Assembly: GCA_046329195.1 (NCBI GenBank)
Contig: JAXLVB010000002.1
Location: 1,488,001-1,552,000 of the forward strand
Source: JAXLVB01 sp046329195
Lineage (GTDB): Bacteria > Bacteroidota > Bacteroidia > Cytophagales > Spirosomataceae
DNA length: 64,000 bases
Direction: 5' to 3'
A model generated the notes under the pieces. The model saw only the letters and a list, made by a program, of their open reading frames with translations. It was not told the origin of the DNA and ran no database searches. The translations under genes and the position numbers were made by a program. Shown in pieces: positions 45,734 through 55,280 of this stretch (the stretch's first letter is position 1; the number at the start of each line of letters is the position of its first letter).

Positions 45734-46645
45734 TTACTCATTAAACAACAATGCCGCTCCAAAAACGCCAGCACTATCACCCAATTTATTTTTGACAATT
45801 AGCAAGTCTGGATGGGGGTTAAAAACGTATTTTTTAGCACGTTCTACCCCTTCTGTATAAAGCAAATCAATGTTGCTTACCCCTCCGCCCAACACGATTA
45901 CGTTGGGGTCAAGGATATTAATTACCACCGAAATAGCCTTCCCAAACTGCTCCAAAAGGAGTTCGATGGTGGCTGTAGCATGGGGGTCATTTCCAGCGTG
46001 ATAATTCGTAACGATTTCGGCCAAGTTCTTTTTCTGGCCCGAAAGCCGTTCGTAGTATTTCTGTAGCGCAGGGCCGGCAATCACCTGTTCAACACAGCCT
46101 GATTTGCCACAATAACAGGTATCCCAACCTTCAATTAAGATATTGTGGCCCCACTCTCCTCCTATTCCTTGACGGCCGCCAATTACCTTGCCGTGCGTCA
46201 CCACTCCACCCCCAACGCCAGTACCTAAAATTACCCCAAAAACGACTTCTGCCTCTGGACACACGGCTGGGGCTGCGCCCATTAGGGCTTCGGCAAGTGC
46301 AAAACAGTTCGCATCATTGGCTAGCTCAACGGGTACGCCCAACGCTTCAGCCAAATCTTGTTTCATCGGATTCCCATTCATGCAAACCGTATTACAGTTT
46401 TTCATGGTTTGGGTTTTGGGGTCAAGCACACCGGGTGTAGCAAATCCGATTCTGTCGGGTTTTAGGCCTGTTTCATCCGTAACTAGCCCCACTAATTTCA
46501 CGATTTGGCTTAGGATATGCTTGTATCCTTTATCCGCCTCGGTCGGGATACGCTTACGAGCAATCACTGCCCATTGGTTAGCCGCATCTAATACAGCACA
46601 TTCTATTTTGGTACCCCCTAAGTCAATTCCCCAACGATAGTTCAT
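45734..46645 (-). CDS. ROK-family sugar kinase
   Basis: 303 residues. The ATP site D-L-G-G-T-K (8-13), the catalytic Asp111 in N-D-A-N, and the ROK zinc site His167, Cys177, Cys179, Cys184 (C-Y-C-G-K-S-G-C) are complete, with E-x-G-H typical of glucokinase, fructokinase or N-acetylglucosamine kinase. It phosphorylates a hexose with ATP in the cytoplasm; the precise sugar is not fixed by these motifs. The gene is monocistronic. Confidence 0.92.
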   Translation of the reverse strand: MNYRWGIDLGGTKIECAVLDAANQWAVIARKRIPTEADKGYKHILSQIVKLVGLVTDETGLKPDRIGFATPGVLDPKTQTMKNCNTVCMNGNPMKQDLAEALGVPVELANDANCFALAEALMGAAPAVCPEAEVVFGVILGTGVGGGVVTHGKVIGGRQGIGGEWGHNILIEGWDTCYCGKSGCVEQVIAGPALQKYYERLSGQKKNLAEIVTNYHAGNDPHATATIELLLEQFGKAISVVINILDPNVIVLGGGVSNIDLLYTEGVERAKKYVFNPHPDLLIVKNKLGDSAGVFGAALLFNE

Positions 46646-46801
46646 GAAAGCAAAACGAAAGTATATAATTTCACTACAATGTTAGTGTAACCTTTTTGAT
46701 TTTTTGAAGTAAGCAAAAAAAATTACTGAAATATACAATAACTAACTAATAATTTAGTTAAAAGATTGTATTTTCTATTTACCATACACACATAAAAGCC
46801 C

Positions 46802-49618
46802 ATGAAAAAACACTACCGGTATTTTACCCTGCTATTACTATGCCTATCCTTTATCACCCACGCCCAAACACCTAATCGGGTATCTATCAAAGGTATCGTA
46901 ATTGACTCCAGCGGAACAGCTTTGGCTTTTCCTACCGTGATGCTCCTCAACCCAAAAGATTCTGCCTTAGTCAATTTCTCAAGAGCCAGCGAGCAAGGTA
47001 TTTTTGAATTTAAGGGTGTAAAAAACACTCCGTATCTACTCAAAATTTCGTACACAGGGTATTTGCCTCACCAAGAATCCATTGGTCCGTTCACTACCGA
47101 AGCGGTGGACGTTGGTAAGGTCAAAATCAAGCCCATTGTGAAGGAACTACTGGAAGTGGTCATCAAAACGGCCAGGGCTCCTCTCACCATTCGGGGCGAT
47201 ACGATTGAATACGATGCCCGAACGTTTAAAGTGCCGCCAGGGTCCACGGTCGAGGACTTACTGCGTCGCTTGCCGGGCATTGATGTTGATGCCTCTGGTA
47301 ATATCAAAGCGCAAGGGCAGGATGTCAACAAGGTATTGGTAGATGGCAAGACTTTTTTTGGTGAAGACCCCAAGGCTGCTACTAAAAACCTGGGGGCAGA
47401 AACCATCTCGAAAGTACAGGTTTTCAACGATAAATCTGAACAGGCTAAATTGACTGGCATTGATGATGGTAAAAAAGAAAAAGCCATCAATCTGGAGCTA
47501 AAAGATGAATTCAAGAAAGGACGCTTTGGCAAAATAACAGGTGCAGTAGGTACTTCCGACCGTGCCGCAGGACGTGGGAATTTTAACCGTTTTAATAAGA
47601 AAGAACAGCTTTCGTTTATTGGCTATGCCAACAACATCAACGAAACGGGCGTAAACTGGGACGATTATGGCGAGTTTAAAGGCAATAATTCATGGAATTT
47701 TGATAGCGATGATTTTGGATTCAGTAGCGGCAATCGCATCATCTATATCACAGCCGACGACAACGGTGATGTGCCTCGGAATAGTTTTGATGGCCGTGGT
47801 TTTACACAAAATGGCGGCTTGGGTGTTAACTACAACTACACTCAAAACAAAACCAAGCTGAGTACCAGCTACTTCTATAATCAAACTCGTTTGAATTTAG
47901 ACCAATTTACCAACAAACAGACCTTTCAACAGACGGGTTCATTCTTTAATACAGATACCACCAACAAAACTGACTTTAGAGCTACTCACCGAATGGGATT
48001 GCGTTGGGAGGAAGGTCTCGATTCTACTAACACACTGATAACCAAGGCTAATATTCGGTTTAGCAATTCAAATGTAACGACGTTGCAAGGCCAGCGTTAT
48101 CTGACAAGTAGTCAGTTTCTACAAAACAACCTCTCACTCAACAATACCAACAAATTCAATTCGTATGGTGTCAATAGTTCGGTGGTGTGGAGTCATAAAT
48201 TCAAGCAGAAAAAAGGCCGAAACTTCTCGATGAGCCTTGGCTTCAATGCCAGTGGCCTCGACGGTACCGAAGGCATTTACTCGCTCAATCGGTTCTTTAG
48301 TGCCACGTCGTTTACCGATCAAGTGCGTAGCCAGCGCAACGAAAACGCCAATTCGAGTTATCAACTCAAGAGTAGCGCCTTTTTGTTAGAGCCTATCTCG
48401 AAAAAAATCTTTTGGGAATCGTTTTATAACTTCAGTTATTCGAATCGAGAAGTTAGCCGTGGGGCATTTAACCGACTCAATGGCGAAATCCGATTCGATA
48501 GCTTGAGTAATTTTTACACCAATTCCATTCTTTACAACCGTCTTGGAACAAGTTTACGGTATTCTAATCAAGGCTTGAACATTTCGTTCGGTTTAGCAGG
48601 CCAAAAGTTCGACTTAGAAGGAAAGGCTTCGGTTGACAACGCCTCGCCCATCCGCCAAAATATCAATCGGAATTTCTTCACCTTCACACCGAATTTCAAC
48701 ACCAGCTGGCAGTTAAAAAACAATACCTACCTCAATGTTGGATACAATTATGGTGTGCAAGAGCCGTCGCTCAATGATTTACAACCTGTTGTGAATAACA
48801 CCAATCCGTTTTTCATTACCGAAGGAAATCCAAACTTATTGCCACAACGGAATCACAACATCAATTTCAATGGCTACAAGTTTGACCCAGCTACGTTTTT
48901 TAATTTGAATATTGGGATGAACTACAATGTGTATAATAATCAAATCATTTATACACAGACTATTGACCAAAATTTTGTCACTCGTACTCGCCCCGAGAAT
49001 ATTTCGGGAGGTAAAAGTTTTAACACTTACTTCTACACAGGGTTTCCGATTATAAAAACAAAGCTAAACCTCAATGTTAATGGCAACATTAACTTTAGCG
49101 AAAGCCCTACATTCATCAATGCCATCCGTAACGAAACCAACAACAAAACCCTTAGTATCAACACTGGCTTTAGCTTTACACCCGGGAAAAACAAGTTGAT
49201 TCTAGATGTAAGCGGCGGTATTACCAACACTAGAGTAACGTATTCTATTGCAACACAACAAAATCAAACCATTTTGACTAAACGCCTCAGCGCCAATTTG
49301 AAGTGGAATTTTGCTCCAAAGTTCTTCTTAGAAAGCAACTACACCTACACTGGCTATGAAAATGACCGATTCAATTTCAACCAAAACATCCCTATCTGGA
49401 ATGCCTCGGTGCGCCGATTGCTTACCAAAGACAACAAACTTGAAGTCCGCTTGGCAGCATTTGACATGCTTAACCGTCGGGTAAGTGTGCGTCAAAATGC
49501 TACGGTCAACTACGTTTCGCAAGAAATTGCACCAACGCTGGCTCGCTATTTCATGATCAGTTTTTCGTATAACCTTAAAGGCTATCAAGACAAACTTAGC
49601 AAAGGAGGCTTTTTCTAA
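46802..49618 (+). CDS. Outer membrane beta-barrel protein of TonB-receptor-like type
   Basis: 938 residues with signal peptide (about 1-21, ending THAQ), a carboxypeptidase-D-like domain (about 25-110), a plug-like region (E-D-L-L-R-R-L-P-G-I-D-V, G-Q-D-V-N-K-V-L-V-D-G-K-T-F-F-G) and a long barrel rich in Asn, Thr and aromatic strands. It lacks the SusC signature, so it belongs to the outer-membrane-barrel group that often neighbours GLPGLI proteins. The GLPGLI gene follows after a terminator-like hairpin. Upstream is an inverted repeat AACTAA-N4-TTAGTT (46744-46759) that may be an operator. Confidence 0.88.
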   Translation: MKKHYRYFTLLLLCLSFITHAQTPNRVSIKGIVIDSSGTALAFPTVMLLNPKDSALVNFSRASEQGIFEFKGVKNTPYLLKISYTGYLPHQESIGPFTTEAVDVGKVKIKPIVKELLEVVIKTARAPLTIRGDTIEYDARTFKVPPGSTVEDLLRRLPGIDVDASGNIKAQGQDVNKVLVDGKTFFGEDPKAATKNLGAETISKVQVFNDKSEQAKLTGIDDGKKEKAINLELKDEFKKGRFGKITGAVGTSDRAAGRGNFNRFNKKEQLSFIGYANNINETGVNWDDYGEFKGNNSWNFDSDDFGFSSGNRIIYITADDNGDVPRNSFDGRGFTQNGGLGVNYNYTQNKTKLSTSYFYNQTRLNLDQFTNKQTFQQTGSFFNTDTTNKTDFRATHRMGLRWEEGLDSTNTLITKANIRFSNSNVTTLQGQRYLTSSQFLQNNLSLNNTNKFNSYGVNSSVVWSHKFKQKKGRNFSMSLGFNASGLDGTEGIYSLNRFFSATSFTDQVRSQRNENANSSYQLKSSAFLLEPISKKIFWESFYNFSYSNREVSRGAFNRLNGEIRFDSLSNFYTNSILYNRLGTSLRYSNQGLNISFGLAGQKFDLEGKASVDNASPIRQNINRNFFTFTPNFNTSWQLKNNTYLNVGYNYGVQEPSLNDLQPVVNNTNPFFITEGNPNLLPQRNHNINFNGYKFDPATFFNLNIGMNYNVYNNQIIYTQTIDQNFVTRTRPENISGGKSFNTYFYTGFPIIKTKLNLNVNGNINFSESPTFINAIRNETNNKTLSINTGFSFTPGKNKLILDVSGGITNTRVTYSIATQQNQTILTKRLSANLKWNFAPKFFLESNYTYTGYENDRFNFNQNIPIWNASVRRLLTKDNKLEVRLAAFDMLNRRVSVRQNATVNYVSQEIAPTLARYFMISFSYNLKGYQDKLSKGGFF

Positions 49619-49625
49619 ACCTTCG

Positions 49626-49664
49626 AGCCCCACCTTGGCCCTAGACCAACGTGGGGCTTTTATT
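49626..49664 (+). terminator. Terminator or attenuator between barrel and GLPGLI genes
   Basis: Arms AGCCCCAC (49626-49633) and its complement (49651-49658), with inner TTGG/CCAA pairs, followed by TTTATT. Partial read-through to the GLPGLI gene is possible. Confidence 0.65.
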
Positions 49665-49701
49665 CTTACTGATGACACGACACACTTTCAAACTTACAAC
49701 A

Positions 49702-50466
49702 ATGAACCGTATTTCAACTGCTCAGTCTTTATTAATCATATTGTTTTGCTGCGTTTCACTGATAACTGCGCATGCCCAGCCCCAACCAACCGAAGGCATC
49801 ATCCACTTTACTAGAACCAGTCGTTGGACCAAGATTCAAAGCGCACTCACTTTTTTGAGTAAACAAGAGAAAGAAAAAATGGCCTATATGTATGAAGGTC
49901 GTGACGAATGGAAAGAAAATGTAATGCTTTACTTCAACGAAAAGGGCACTAAATATGTGCAAGGCGAAGACCGAGCCAACAATGGCTATTCGTGGCGTAA
50001 CGAAACGTTTTTTTACGTTCGGAATTTTGAAACAAATCGAGAAACCGATGCTTTCGAAATCTTAGGGAAGACGTATATCATAGACGATACCCTTAGCAAA
50101 CCAAACTGGAAAATCCTGAACGACTTGAAAGACGTAGCAGGCCATATTTGCATGAAAGCGATGGTAGAAGACACCATTAAAAAACAGAAAATTGTGGCTT
50201 GGTTTGCTCAAGATTTTATCCACCCCGGTGGGCCAGAGCGTTATTTTGGCCTCCCAGGCATGATTCTGGAGTTGGATATTAATAATGGCGCTGTAGTGAT
50301 TGCTGCTGATAAAATTGAAGCGAAAAAACTAACCAATGAAATGGAGTTGCCCAAAAAACTCAAAGGCAAAACACTCACTGAATCGGCGTATCGTCAAATG
50401 ATTTACAAATTGGTTCAAGAACGAATCAAAGCAGAGCAAAATCCTTTTTGGGATATTCGATATTGA
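49702..50466 (+). CDS. GLPGLI-family protein
   Basis: 254 residues from the ATG at 49702, which opens a signal peptide (ending TAHAQ); ATG at 49672 and GTG at 49651 are in-frame alternatives. The name-giving motif F-G-L-P-G-M-I-L-E-L occurs near 195-205. The body is beta-rich, similar to LolA/LppX folds seen in this family. It follows the barrel gene, the usual neighbour. A role in outer membrane protein or metal handling is suggested by context only. Confidence 0.88.
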   Translation: MNRISTAQSLLIILFCCVSLITAHAQPQPTEGIIHFTRTSRWTKIQSALTFLSKQEKEKMAYMYEGRDEWKENVMLYFNEKGTKYVQGEDRANNGYSWRNETFFYVRNFETNRETDAFEILGKTYIIDDTLSKPNWKILNDLKDVAGHICMKAMVEDTIKKQKIVAWFAQDFIHPGGPERYFGLPGMILELDINNGAVVIAADKIEAKKLTNEMELPKKLKGKTLTESAYRQMIYKLVQERIKAEQNPFWDIRY

Positions 50467-50471
50467 TTTTC

Positions 50472-50515
50472 AAAACCAACGAGCTACTCCAGCAACAAAT
50501 AGTTCGTTGGTTTTT
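50472..50515. terminator. Bidirectional terminator with long loop
   Basis: An 11-bp stem (50472-50482 with 50504-50514; AAAACCAACGA and complement) with a 21-nt loop lies between convergent genes and overlaps the minus-strand stop codon. Confidence 0.6.
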
Positions 50516-51164
50516 ATTTGTTCACATTCTTCCCGTATTTTTTTACCAGTCGGTAAGCGTTCATGGAAGTAGGCTCTATTTCATAATAAACTGGCGAACC
50601 TTCAAACCCATCACCTCCACACACATAATAAAATGGCTTGATGGTGATTACTTTACCTATTTGTGGCAGTCTCCAAATGGTATGTTTCATTCCATCAAAG
50701 GATTGGAGCACTTTAGTGTCGGTGATGTCAAACCGTTTAAGCGAAAGGTCAGGTTTAAAACGCTGAGAAATATCCACTAATTTTCCATTGGCATATTCAA
50801 AAAAATATACCTCTTCTGACTTGTTAGAACACCCATCTTCTTTATCAATCGTCAAACCTACCAAGGTCGAGTTTCCAAATCGCCAATAGGTTATGGTAGC
50901 TTGCATACTCCAGCCATCGCTTTCTGTTCCAAGGTGTAAATAGCCACTTTTGGGGTCTATCAAAAACAAAATGAGCTGCCCGGATTTGTACGTAGTGAGC
51001 AGTTGCTTTCGAACCTGTGCATTGAGCTGCCCCACACCATTTTCTTCAAACGCACGAAAATATACCATTGGAATTTGGAGGAATATCTGCTCAATAGTAC
51101 TTCCTGTCCCAAAGCTGAATGTAGTAAAACCAAGCAATAAAAGTAGTAGAAAAAGGCGTTTCAT
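50514..51164 (-). CDS. Secreted protein, uncharacterised
   Basis: 216 residues. The signal peptide (M-K-R-L-F-L-L-L-L-L-L-G-F-T-T-F-S-F-G) is clear. The mature part is beta-rich with few hydrophobic helices; Cys near 111 (E-D-G-C-S-N-K) and a Y-V-C-G-G-D-G-F motif near 181 may form a disulfide. It has no recognised domain. It lies downstream of the APC permease on the same strand, about 100 bp away, and ends at the terminator shared with the GLPGLI gene. Confidence 0.7.
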   Translation of the reverse strand: MKRLFLLLLLLGFTTFSFGTGSTIEQIFLQIPMVYFRAFEENGVGQLNAQVRKQLLTTYKSGQLILFLIDPKSGYLHLGTESDGWSMQATITYWRFGNSTLVGLTIDKEDGCSNKSEEVYFFEYANGKLVDISQRFKPDLSLKRFDITDTKVLQSFDGMKHTIWRLPQIGKVITIKPFYYVCGGDGFEGSPVYYEIEPTSMNAYRLVKKYGKNVNK

Positions 51165-51261
51165 GGATAAAGTCGATTTACGTGGATATGCTCCACAAAA
51201 ATCTTCAATCGCCAGCTATCCTTTTTCACCTTTTTAGGTGATTTTGATGTCTATAACCCCA

Positions 51262-52692
51262 TCACTTCTTCCGCCAATAATAGAACACTGGAATCCCCAA
51301 AGCCACTATTCCTAAACCGATGAGGCTTGGTGTTGGTTTGTTAATCAACAGATTAAGGCATAGTGCTGATGCTACTACAAGGTAAATGCCCGGAATTAGC
51401 GGATAGCCAAAAGCTTTGTAAGGGCGAGGGGTGTCAGGCTGCTTTCGCCGTAGAATAAAGACGGCAGCAATTGTCAGAATATAGAAGATGAGGACCGTAA
51501 AAACGGTGTAATTGAGCAAATCACTATACGTTCCCGACAAGCATAGCAAGCTTGCCCAAACACTTTGCAGAATCAGCGATATAGCTGGTACCCCTCTGGT
51601 ATTGAGCGCTTTAGCCTTACTAAAGAATAAATTTTCTTTTGCCATCGCATAATACACCCGTGCCCCAGCCAAAATGAGGCCGTTGTTGCATCCAAAGGTT
51701 GAAATCATAATGAATACCGCCATGATGACCGTTCCTATCTCACCGAAAATCACCTCGGCAGCAGCAGTTCCTACTCGGTCGTTAGAGGCAAACATAATGC
51801 CTCGTTGTACCACATTTTGACCAGAAGCTATACCTTCAAGAGGCAAAAGTAGTTGATAGGCTATATTGGCTAAGAGATATAAACCACTAACAATCAGCGC
51901 TCCATACAACAAGCTTCGAGGAATATCTCGCTTAGGGTCTTTGATTTCGGCGGCGGTATAGGTGATGCCATTCCACGCCGAACTCGAAAACAAAGGTCCA
52001 ATCATAGCAGTACCGAGTACCATCAAGGCAGGTAAGAATCCTTGAATCATGGTGATTTCTCCTGATTGCTTATCCGTCTTAAAAATCGCCCAAGCGTGTT
52101 CCCAGTTAAATTCCCAATTATCGAGACGAGAGCCTACCCAAATGCCCGCTACGATGAGTCCGAACAAGGCTAAGGTCTTGGTTAGTGTCAAGACCAACTG
52201 TACAAACTTTGCTTCTTTTACTCCTCGTAAATTAATGATAGTCAACACAATAATGCTAAACACAGCCAATAACTGAGTAGTGGCTATGTGCAACGACCCA
52301 ACAGTAAAAACTACATTAGATTCGTCAAAATAAGGAATCAAAACCCCTGTAAATCGGCCAAATGCTACGGCTACCGCCGAAATCGTTCCTGTTTCGATAA
52401 CCAGAAAGGTACACCATCCAAACAAAAAGCCAACCAAATCGCCATAGGCTTCTTTGAGATAAACAAACTGTCCACCCACTTTGGGCATCATGCCAGCGAG
52501 TTCGCCATAGCTCAATGCGCCAATTATAGTCATCACCCCTGTAAGAGCCCACATGGCCAAGACCCAACCCGCCCCACCAACATTGCGGGCGACGTCGGCA
52601 GTGACGATAAAAATACCTGAGCCTATCATAGAGCCCACTACAATGAGTGTTGAATCTAATAAAGTGAGTTCTTGTTTCGGGCCTGTTGACAT
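51262..52692 (-). CDS. APC-superfamily amino acid permease
   Basis: 476 residues from the ATG at 52692. A 49-residue upstream extension of the frame begins at a poor start and would put a charged stretch before helix 1. About twelve membrane helices follow, with the helix 1 break G-S-M-I-G-S-G-I-F-I and the helix 6 region S-A-W-N-G-I-T-Y-T-A-A-E-I, as in LAT/serine-threonine exchangers. It imports or exchanges an amino acid. It may be linked to the downstream secreted protein gene. Confidence 0.92.
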   Translation of the reverse strand: MSTGPKQELTLLDSTLIVVGSMIGSGIFIVTADVARNVGGAGWVLAMWALTGVMTIIGALSYGELAGMMPKVGGQFVYLKEAYGDLVGFLFGWCTFLVIETGTISAVAVAFGRFTGVLIPYFDESNVVFTVGSLHIATTQLLAVFSIIVLTIINLRGVKEAKFVQLVLTLTKTLALFGLIVAGIWVGSRLDNWEFNWEHAWAIFKTDKQSGEITMIQGFLPALMVLGTAMIGPLFSSSAWNGITYTAAEIKDPKRDIPRSLLYGALIVSGLYLLANIAYQLLLPLEGIASGQNVVQRGIMFASNDRVGTAAAEVIFGEIGTVIMAVFIMISTFGCNNGLILAGARVYYAMAKENLFFSKAKALNTRGVPAISLILQSVWASLLCLSGTYSDLLNYTVFTVLIFYILTIAAVFILRRKQPDTPRPYKAFGYPLIPGIYLVVASALCLNLLINKPTPSLIGLGIVALGIPVFYYWRKK

Positions 52693-52931
52693 GAGCAAAT
52701 GGTGGTTTGGTAGGTAGTTTACAAAGATAAAAACAATCGTCAATTTTAAAAATTTTTGCTTACACCTAGCCATCCACTTACAATTCATTAGGTACTGACA
52801 AATCTCTTCGTAATTTTTAAAAACTATTCCAACGTACAATCCATTTTGTCTGTAACTTCGCCCCGATTTTCGTGCCCTTTAATCACAAGCATTTTTTAAT
52901 CATCGGAGATAATCCGTTACTAATTAACAAC

Positions 52932-54329
52932 ATGGAGTTTCGTATCGAAAAAGACACGATGGGAAAGGTAGAGGTACCTGCCAACGTGTATTGGGGAGCG
53001 CAAACGCAGCGTTCAATCATGAACTTCCCAATTGCGCAAGACATCAACAAAATGCCCAAAGAGATTATTCAGGCATTTGCATATCTCAAAAAAGCAGCCG
53101 CCATCACTAATTTTGAGGCAGGCGTACTTCCTGAAGATAAGAAAAATCTTATCGGTCAAGTGTGTGACGAAATTTTAGAAGGCAAACTCAACGACCAATT
53201 TCCGTTGGTGGTTTGGCAGACAGGCTCAGGCACACAGTCGAACATGAATTGCAACGAGGTGATTGCTTACCGAGCTCACGTAATTAACGGCGGTTCGTTG
53301 TTGGACGAGAAAAAATACTTGAATCCAAACGATGATGTGAACAAATCGCAGTCATCAAACGATACGTTCCCGACGGCCATGCACATTGCAGCCTACAAGA
53401 TTTTGATAGAAGTGACCATTCCGGGTATTGAAAAACTGCGAGATACCCTTGCGGCTAAGTCTGAGGCGTTCAAAAATGTAGTAAAAATTGGCCGCACGCA
53501 CTTTATGGATGCCACGCCCTTGACCTTGGGACAAGAATTTTCGGGCTATGTATCGCAGCTTAATCATGGTTTGAAAGCCATCAAAAATACCTTAGCGCAC
53601 CTTTCGGAATTGGCCTTGGGTGGTACTGCTGTTGGAACGGGCATCAACACTCCTCCTAACTATTCTGAAAACGTAGCCAAGCACATTGCTTCGCTAACGG
53701 GTTTGCCTTTTATTACTGCCGAAAACAAGTTTGAAGCCCTTGCGGCTCATGATGCTATTGTAGAAGCTCACGGCGCTTTGAAAACCGTAGCCGTTAGCCT
53801 AATGAAAATCGGCAACGACATTCGGATGCTGTCATCAGGGCCACGGGCGGGTATTGGCGAAATCCATATTCCTGATAATGAGCCAGGTAGCTCTATTATG
53901 CCCGGCAAAGTAAACCCAACCCAGTGCGAAGCCATGACCATGGTAGCCGCCCAAGTAATGGGTAACGATGTGGCCATCAACATCGGCGGTGCTACAGGGC
54001 ATTTTGAATTGAACGTGTTCAAGCCAGTTATGATTTACAATTTCTTGCACTCAGCCCGCCTAATTGGCGACGTTTGTGTGGCATTTAACGATAAATGTGC
54101 TGTTGGTATTGAACCCATTTACGACAACATTCGTAAGCACGTCAACAACTCGTTGATGTTGGTAACGGCCTTGAACCCTAAAATTGGCTATTACAAAGCC
54201 GCCGAAATAGCTCAAACTGCTCACAAAAACGGCTCAACCCTCAAAGAAACCGCCATCTCCCTCGGCTATCTCACCGCCGAAGAATTTGACGAATGGGTGA
54301 AACCAGAGGATATGGTTGGGAAGATTTAA
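52932..54329 (+). CDS. fumC: Class II fumarate hydratase
   Basis: 465 residues from the ATG at 52932 (earlier TTG-type starts add a non-homologous tail). Motifs G-S-G-T-Q-S-N-M-N (98-106), S-S-N-D (141-144), G-R-T-H-F-M-D-A-T-P (187-196, His190) and the superfamily signature G-S-S-I-M-P-G-K-V-N-P (319-329) are all intact. It hydrates fumarate to malate in the citric acid cycle. The 3' end of the gene is repeated about 750 bp downstream. A terminator follows at 54357. Confidence 0.97.
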   Translation: MEFRIEKDTMGKVEVPANVYWGAQTQRSIMNFPIAQDINKMPKEIIQAFAYLKKAAAITNFEAGVLPEDKKNLIGQVCDEILEGKLNDQFPLVVWQTGSGTQSNMNCNEVIAYRAHVINGGSLLDEKKYLNPNDDVNKSQSSNDTFPTAMHIAAYKILIEVTIPGIEKLRDTLAAKSEAFKNVVKIGRTHFMDATPLTLGQEFSGYVSQLNHGLKAIKNTLAHLSELALGGTAVGTGINTPPNYSENVAKHIASLTGLPFITAENKFEALAAHDAIVEAHGALKTVAVSLMKIGNDIRMLSSGPRAGIGEIHIPDNEPGSSIMPGKVNPTQCEAMTMVAAQVMGNDVAINIGGATGHFELNVFKPVMIYNFLHSARLIGDVCVAFNDKCAVGIEPIYDNIRKHVNNSLMLVTALNPKIGYYKAAEIAQTAHKNGSTLKETAISLGYLTAEEFDEWVKPEDMVGKI

Positions 54330-54347
54330 GGAATAAAAATTACTTCG
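54270..54347 (+). repeat. Copy A of duplicated fumC 3'-end sequence
   Basis: These 78 bp include the last 20 fumC codons and 18 bp beyond the stop. They match 55023-55100 at about 70 of 78 positions, without gaps. Confidence 0.9.
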
Positions 54348-54622
54348 TTTGCAAAGAAGCAATCAATCTGGAAAGGTTGATTGCTTTTTTGGGATTGATT
54401 TAATTTGCCTTTAATTAGCTACTAATTGACGTTCAAGCGGAATTTTTATCTTAATAGAACGCAACTATCCCAATAATGGGTTTTTGAATTTAATCAATTG
54501 ATTATTAGTATATTACAAGAAACCAACAAATAAACTAGCTATCTTTTAATCAATGTGTTAACAAAATTTACACCCATGATCGGGATAAACGCCTAATAGA
54601 AAAATATGCTTACATAGGTTTT
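54330..54622. other. fumC to EF-Tu-like intergenic region
   Basis: 293 bp. It holds the end of repeat copy A and the fumC terminator, then an AT-rich stretch before the next ATG. Nothing else was recognised. Confidence 0.5.
54357..54390 (+). terminator. Terminator after fumC
   Basis: Stem AAGCAATCAA (54357-54366) with 54377-54386, followed by a T run. Confidence 0.85.
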
Positions 54623-54934
54623 ATGGAATCATCAACATTTAGATGCGACTTATTCTTCACAATAACTGGGCGAGGTCTCGTTGTTACAGGAGAAATTATA
54701 GAAGGTAATGTTAAGGCTGGCGATTGGTTTATGCTGAATGAAACGTTAAACCATCGTCAAATTTGTAAAAGAATTATAGGAATCGGGTTTACCAAATCCA
54801 ATAAAATTGGAACAATTGGCCTAATGCTAGAAACAAAAGACAATTTAGAAATGGAAGAATTGAAAAGTTTTACAATTGAAAACGAACTTGCTAAAATTTT
54901 ATTAACTCAGCAATCGCCCGGCTCCGAAGATTGA
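54623..54934 (+). CDS. Orphan EF-Tu domain-II-like protein
   Basis: 103 residues. F-T-I-T-G-R-G-L-V-V-T-G-E-I-I-E-G-N-V-K-A-G-D (12-34) closely resembles domain II of EF-Tu/SelB (GRGLVVTGRIERG...GD). No GTPase domain is present before it and no domain III is complete after it. A short acidic tail with C-terminal E-D follows. The protein is cytoplasmic and may be a binding barrel (tRNA/ribosome-like ligand or protein) used alone. It lies between two copies of the fumC terminus. AT content is higher than in neighbours. Function is unknown. Confidence 0.68.
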   Translation: MESSTFRCDLFFTITGRGLVVTGEIIEGNVKAGDWFMLNETLNHRQICKRIIGIGFTKSNKIGTIGLMLETKDNLEMEELKSFTIENELAKILLTQQSPGSED

Positions 54935-55280
54935 GTATTATCCAACAAGCCCTCTGGGTGGTAGTTGAATAAACACTAAGTTTTAGCAACGAGCAACTGC
55001 AAAATTTGATGTTTACTATTTTCTCACCACCGAAGAATTTGACGAATGGGTGAAACCAGAGGAAAAGGTTCAGAAGATTTAAGGAATTAAAATCACTTCA
55101 TTTTTTTATAAATGACAACCGTCGTGCGGTTAAATAGGAGACCACTTCGAAACTTATTGCCAAAAAATTGGTTTTGAAGATGAATAAAGTTCGATTTCGG
55201 TTAAATTTGATTAAACTTGCCTACTAATTTTGAAAACCTTTTCATTTGATTTAAACCAAAGGATAAAACACAGTCCTCAT
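54935..55280. other. Intergenic region with fumC-tail remnant
   Basis: 346 bp. It contains repeat copy B (55023-55100). Further right, 55143-55188 in one frame encodes a short tail (H-F-E-T-Y-C-Q-K-I-G-F-E-D-E then stop) that may be a gene remnant. No intact gene is seen. Confidence 0.45.
55023..55100 (+). repeat. Copy B of duplicated fumC 3'-end sequence (pseudogene tail)
   Basis: 78 bp match 54270-54347 with eight substitutions and no gaps, including the fumC stop codon. The reading frame still encodes L-T-T-E-E-F-D-E-W-V-K-P-E-E-K-V-Q-K-I then stop, but no start is attached. Confidence 0.9.

Noticed and set aside
55143..55188. Short frame ending in H-F-E-T-Y-C-Q-K-I-G-F-E-D-E
   Set aside because: Could be a gene remnant, but it is bounded by stops and too short to assign.
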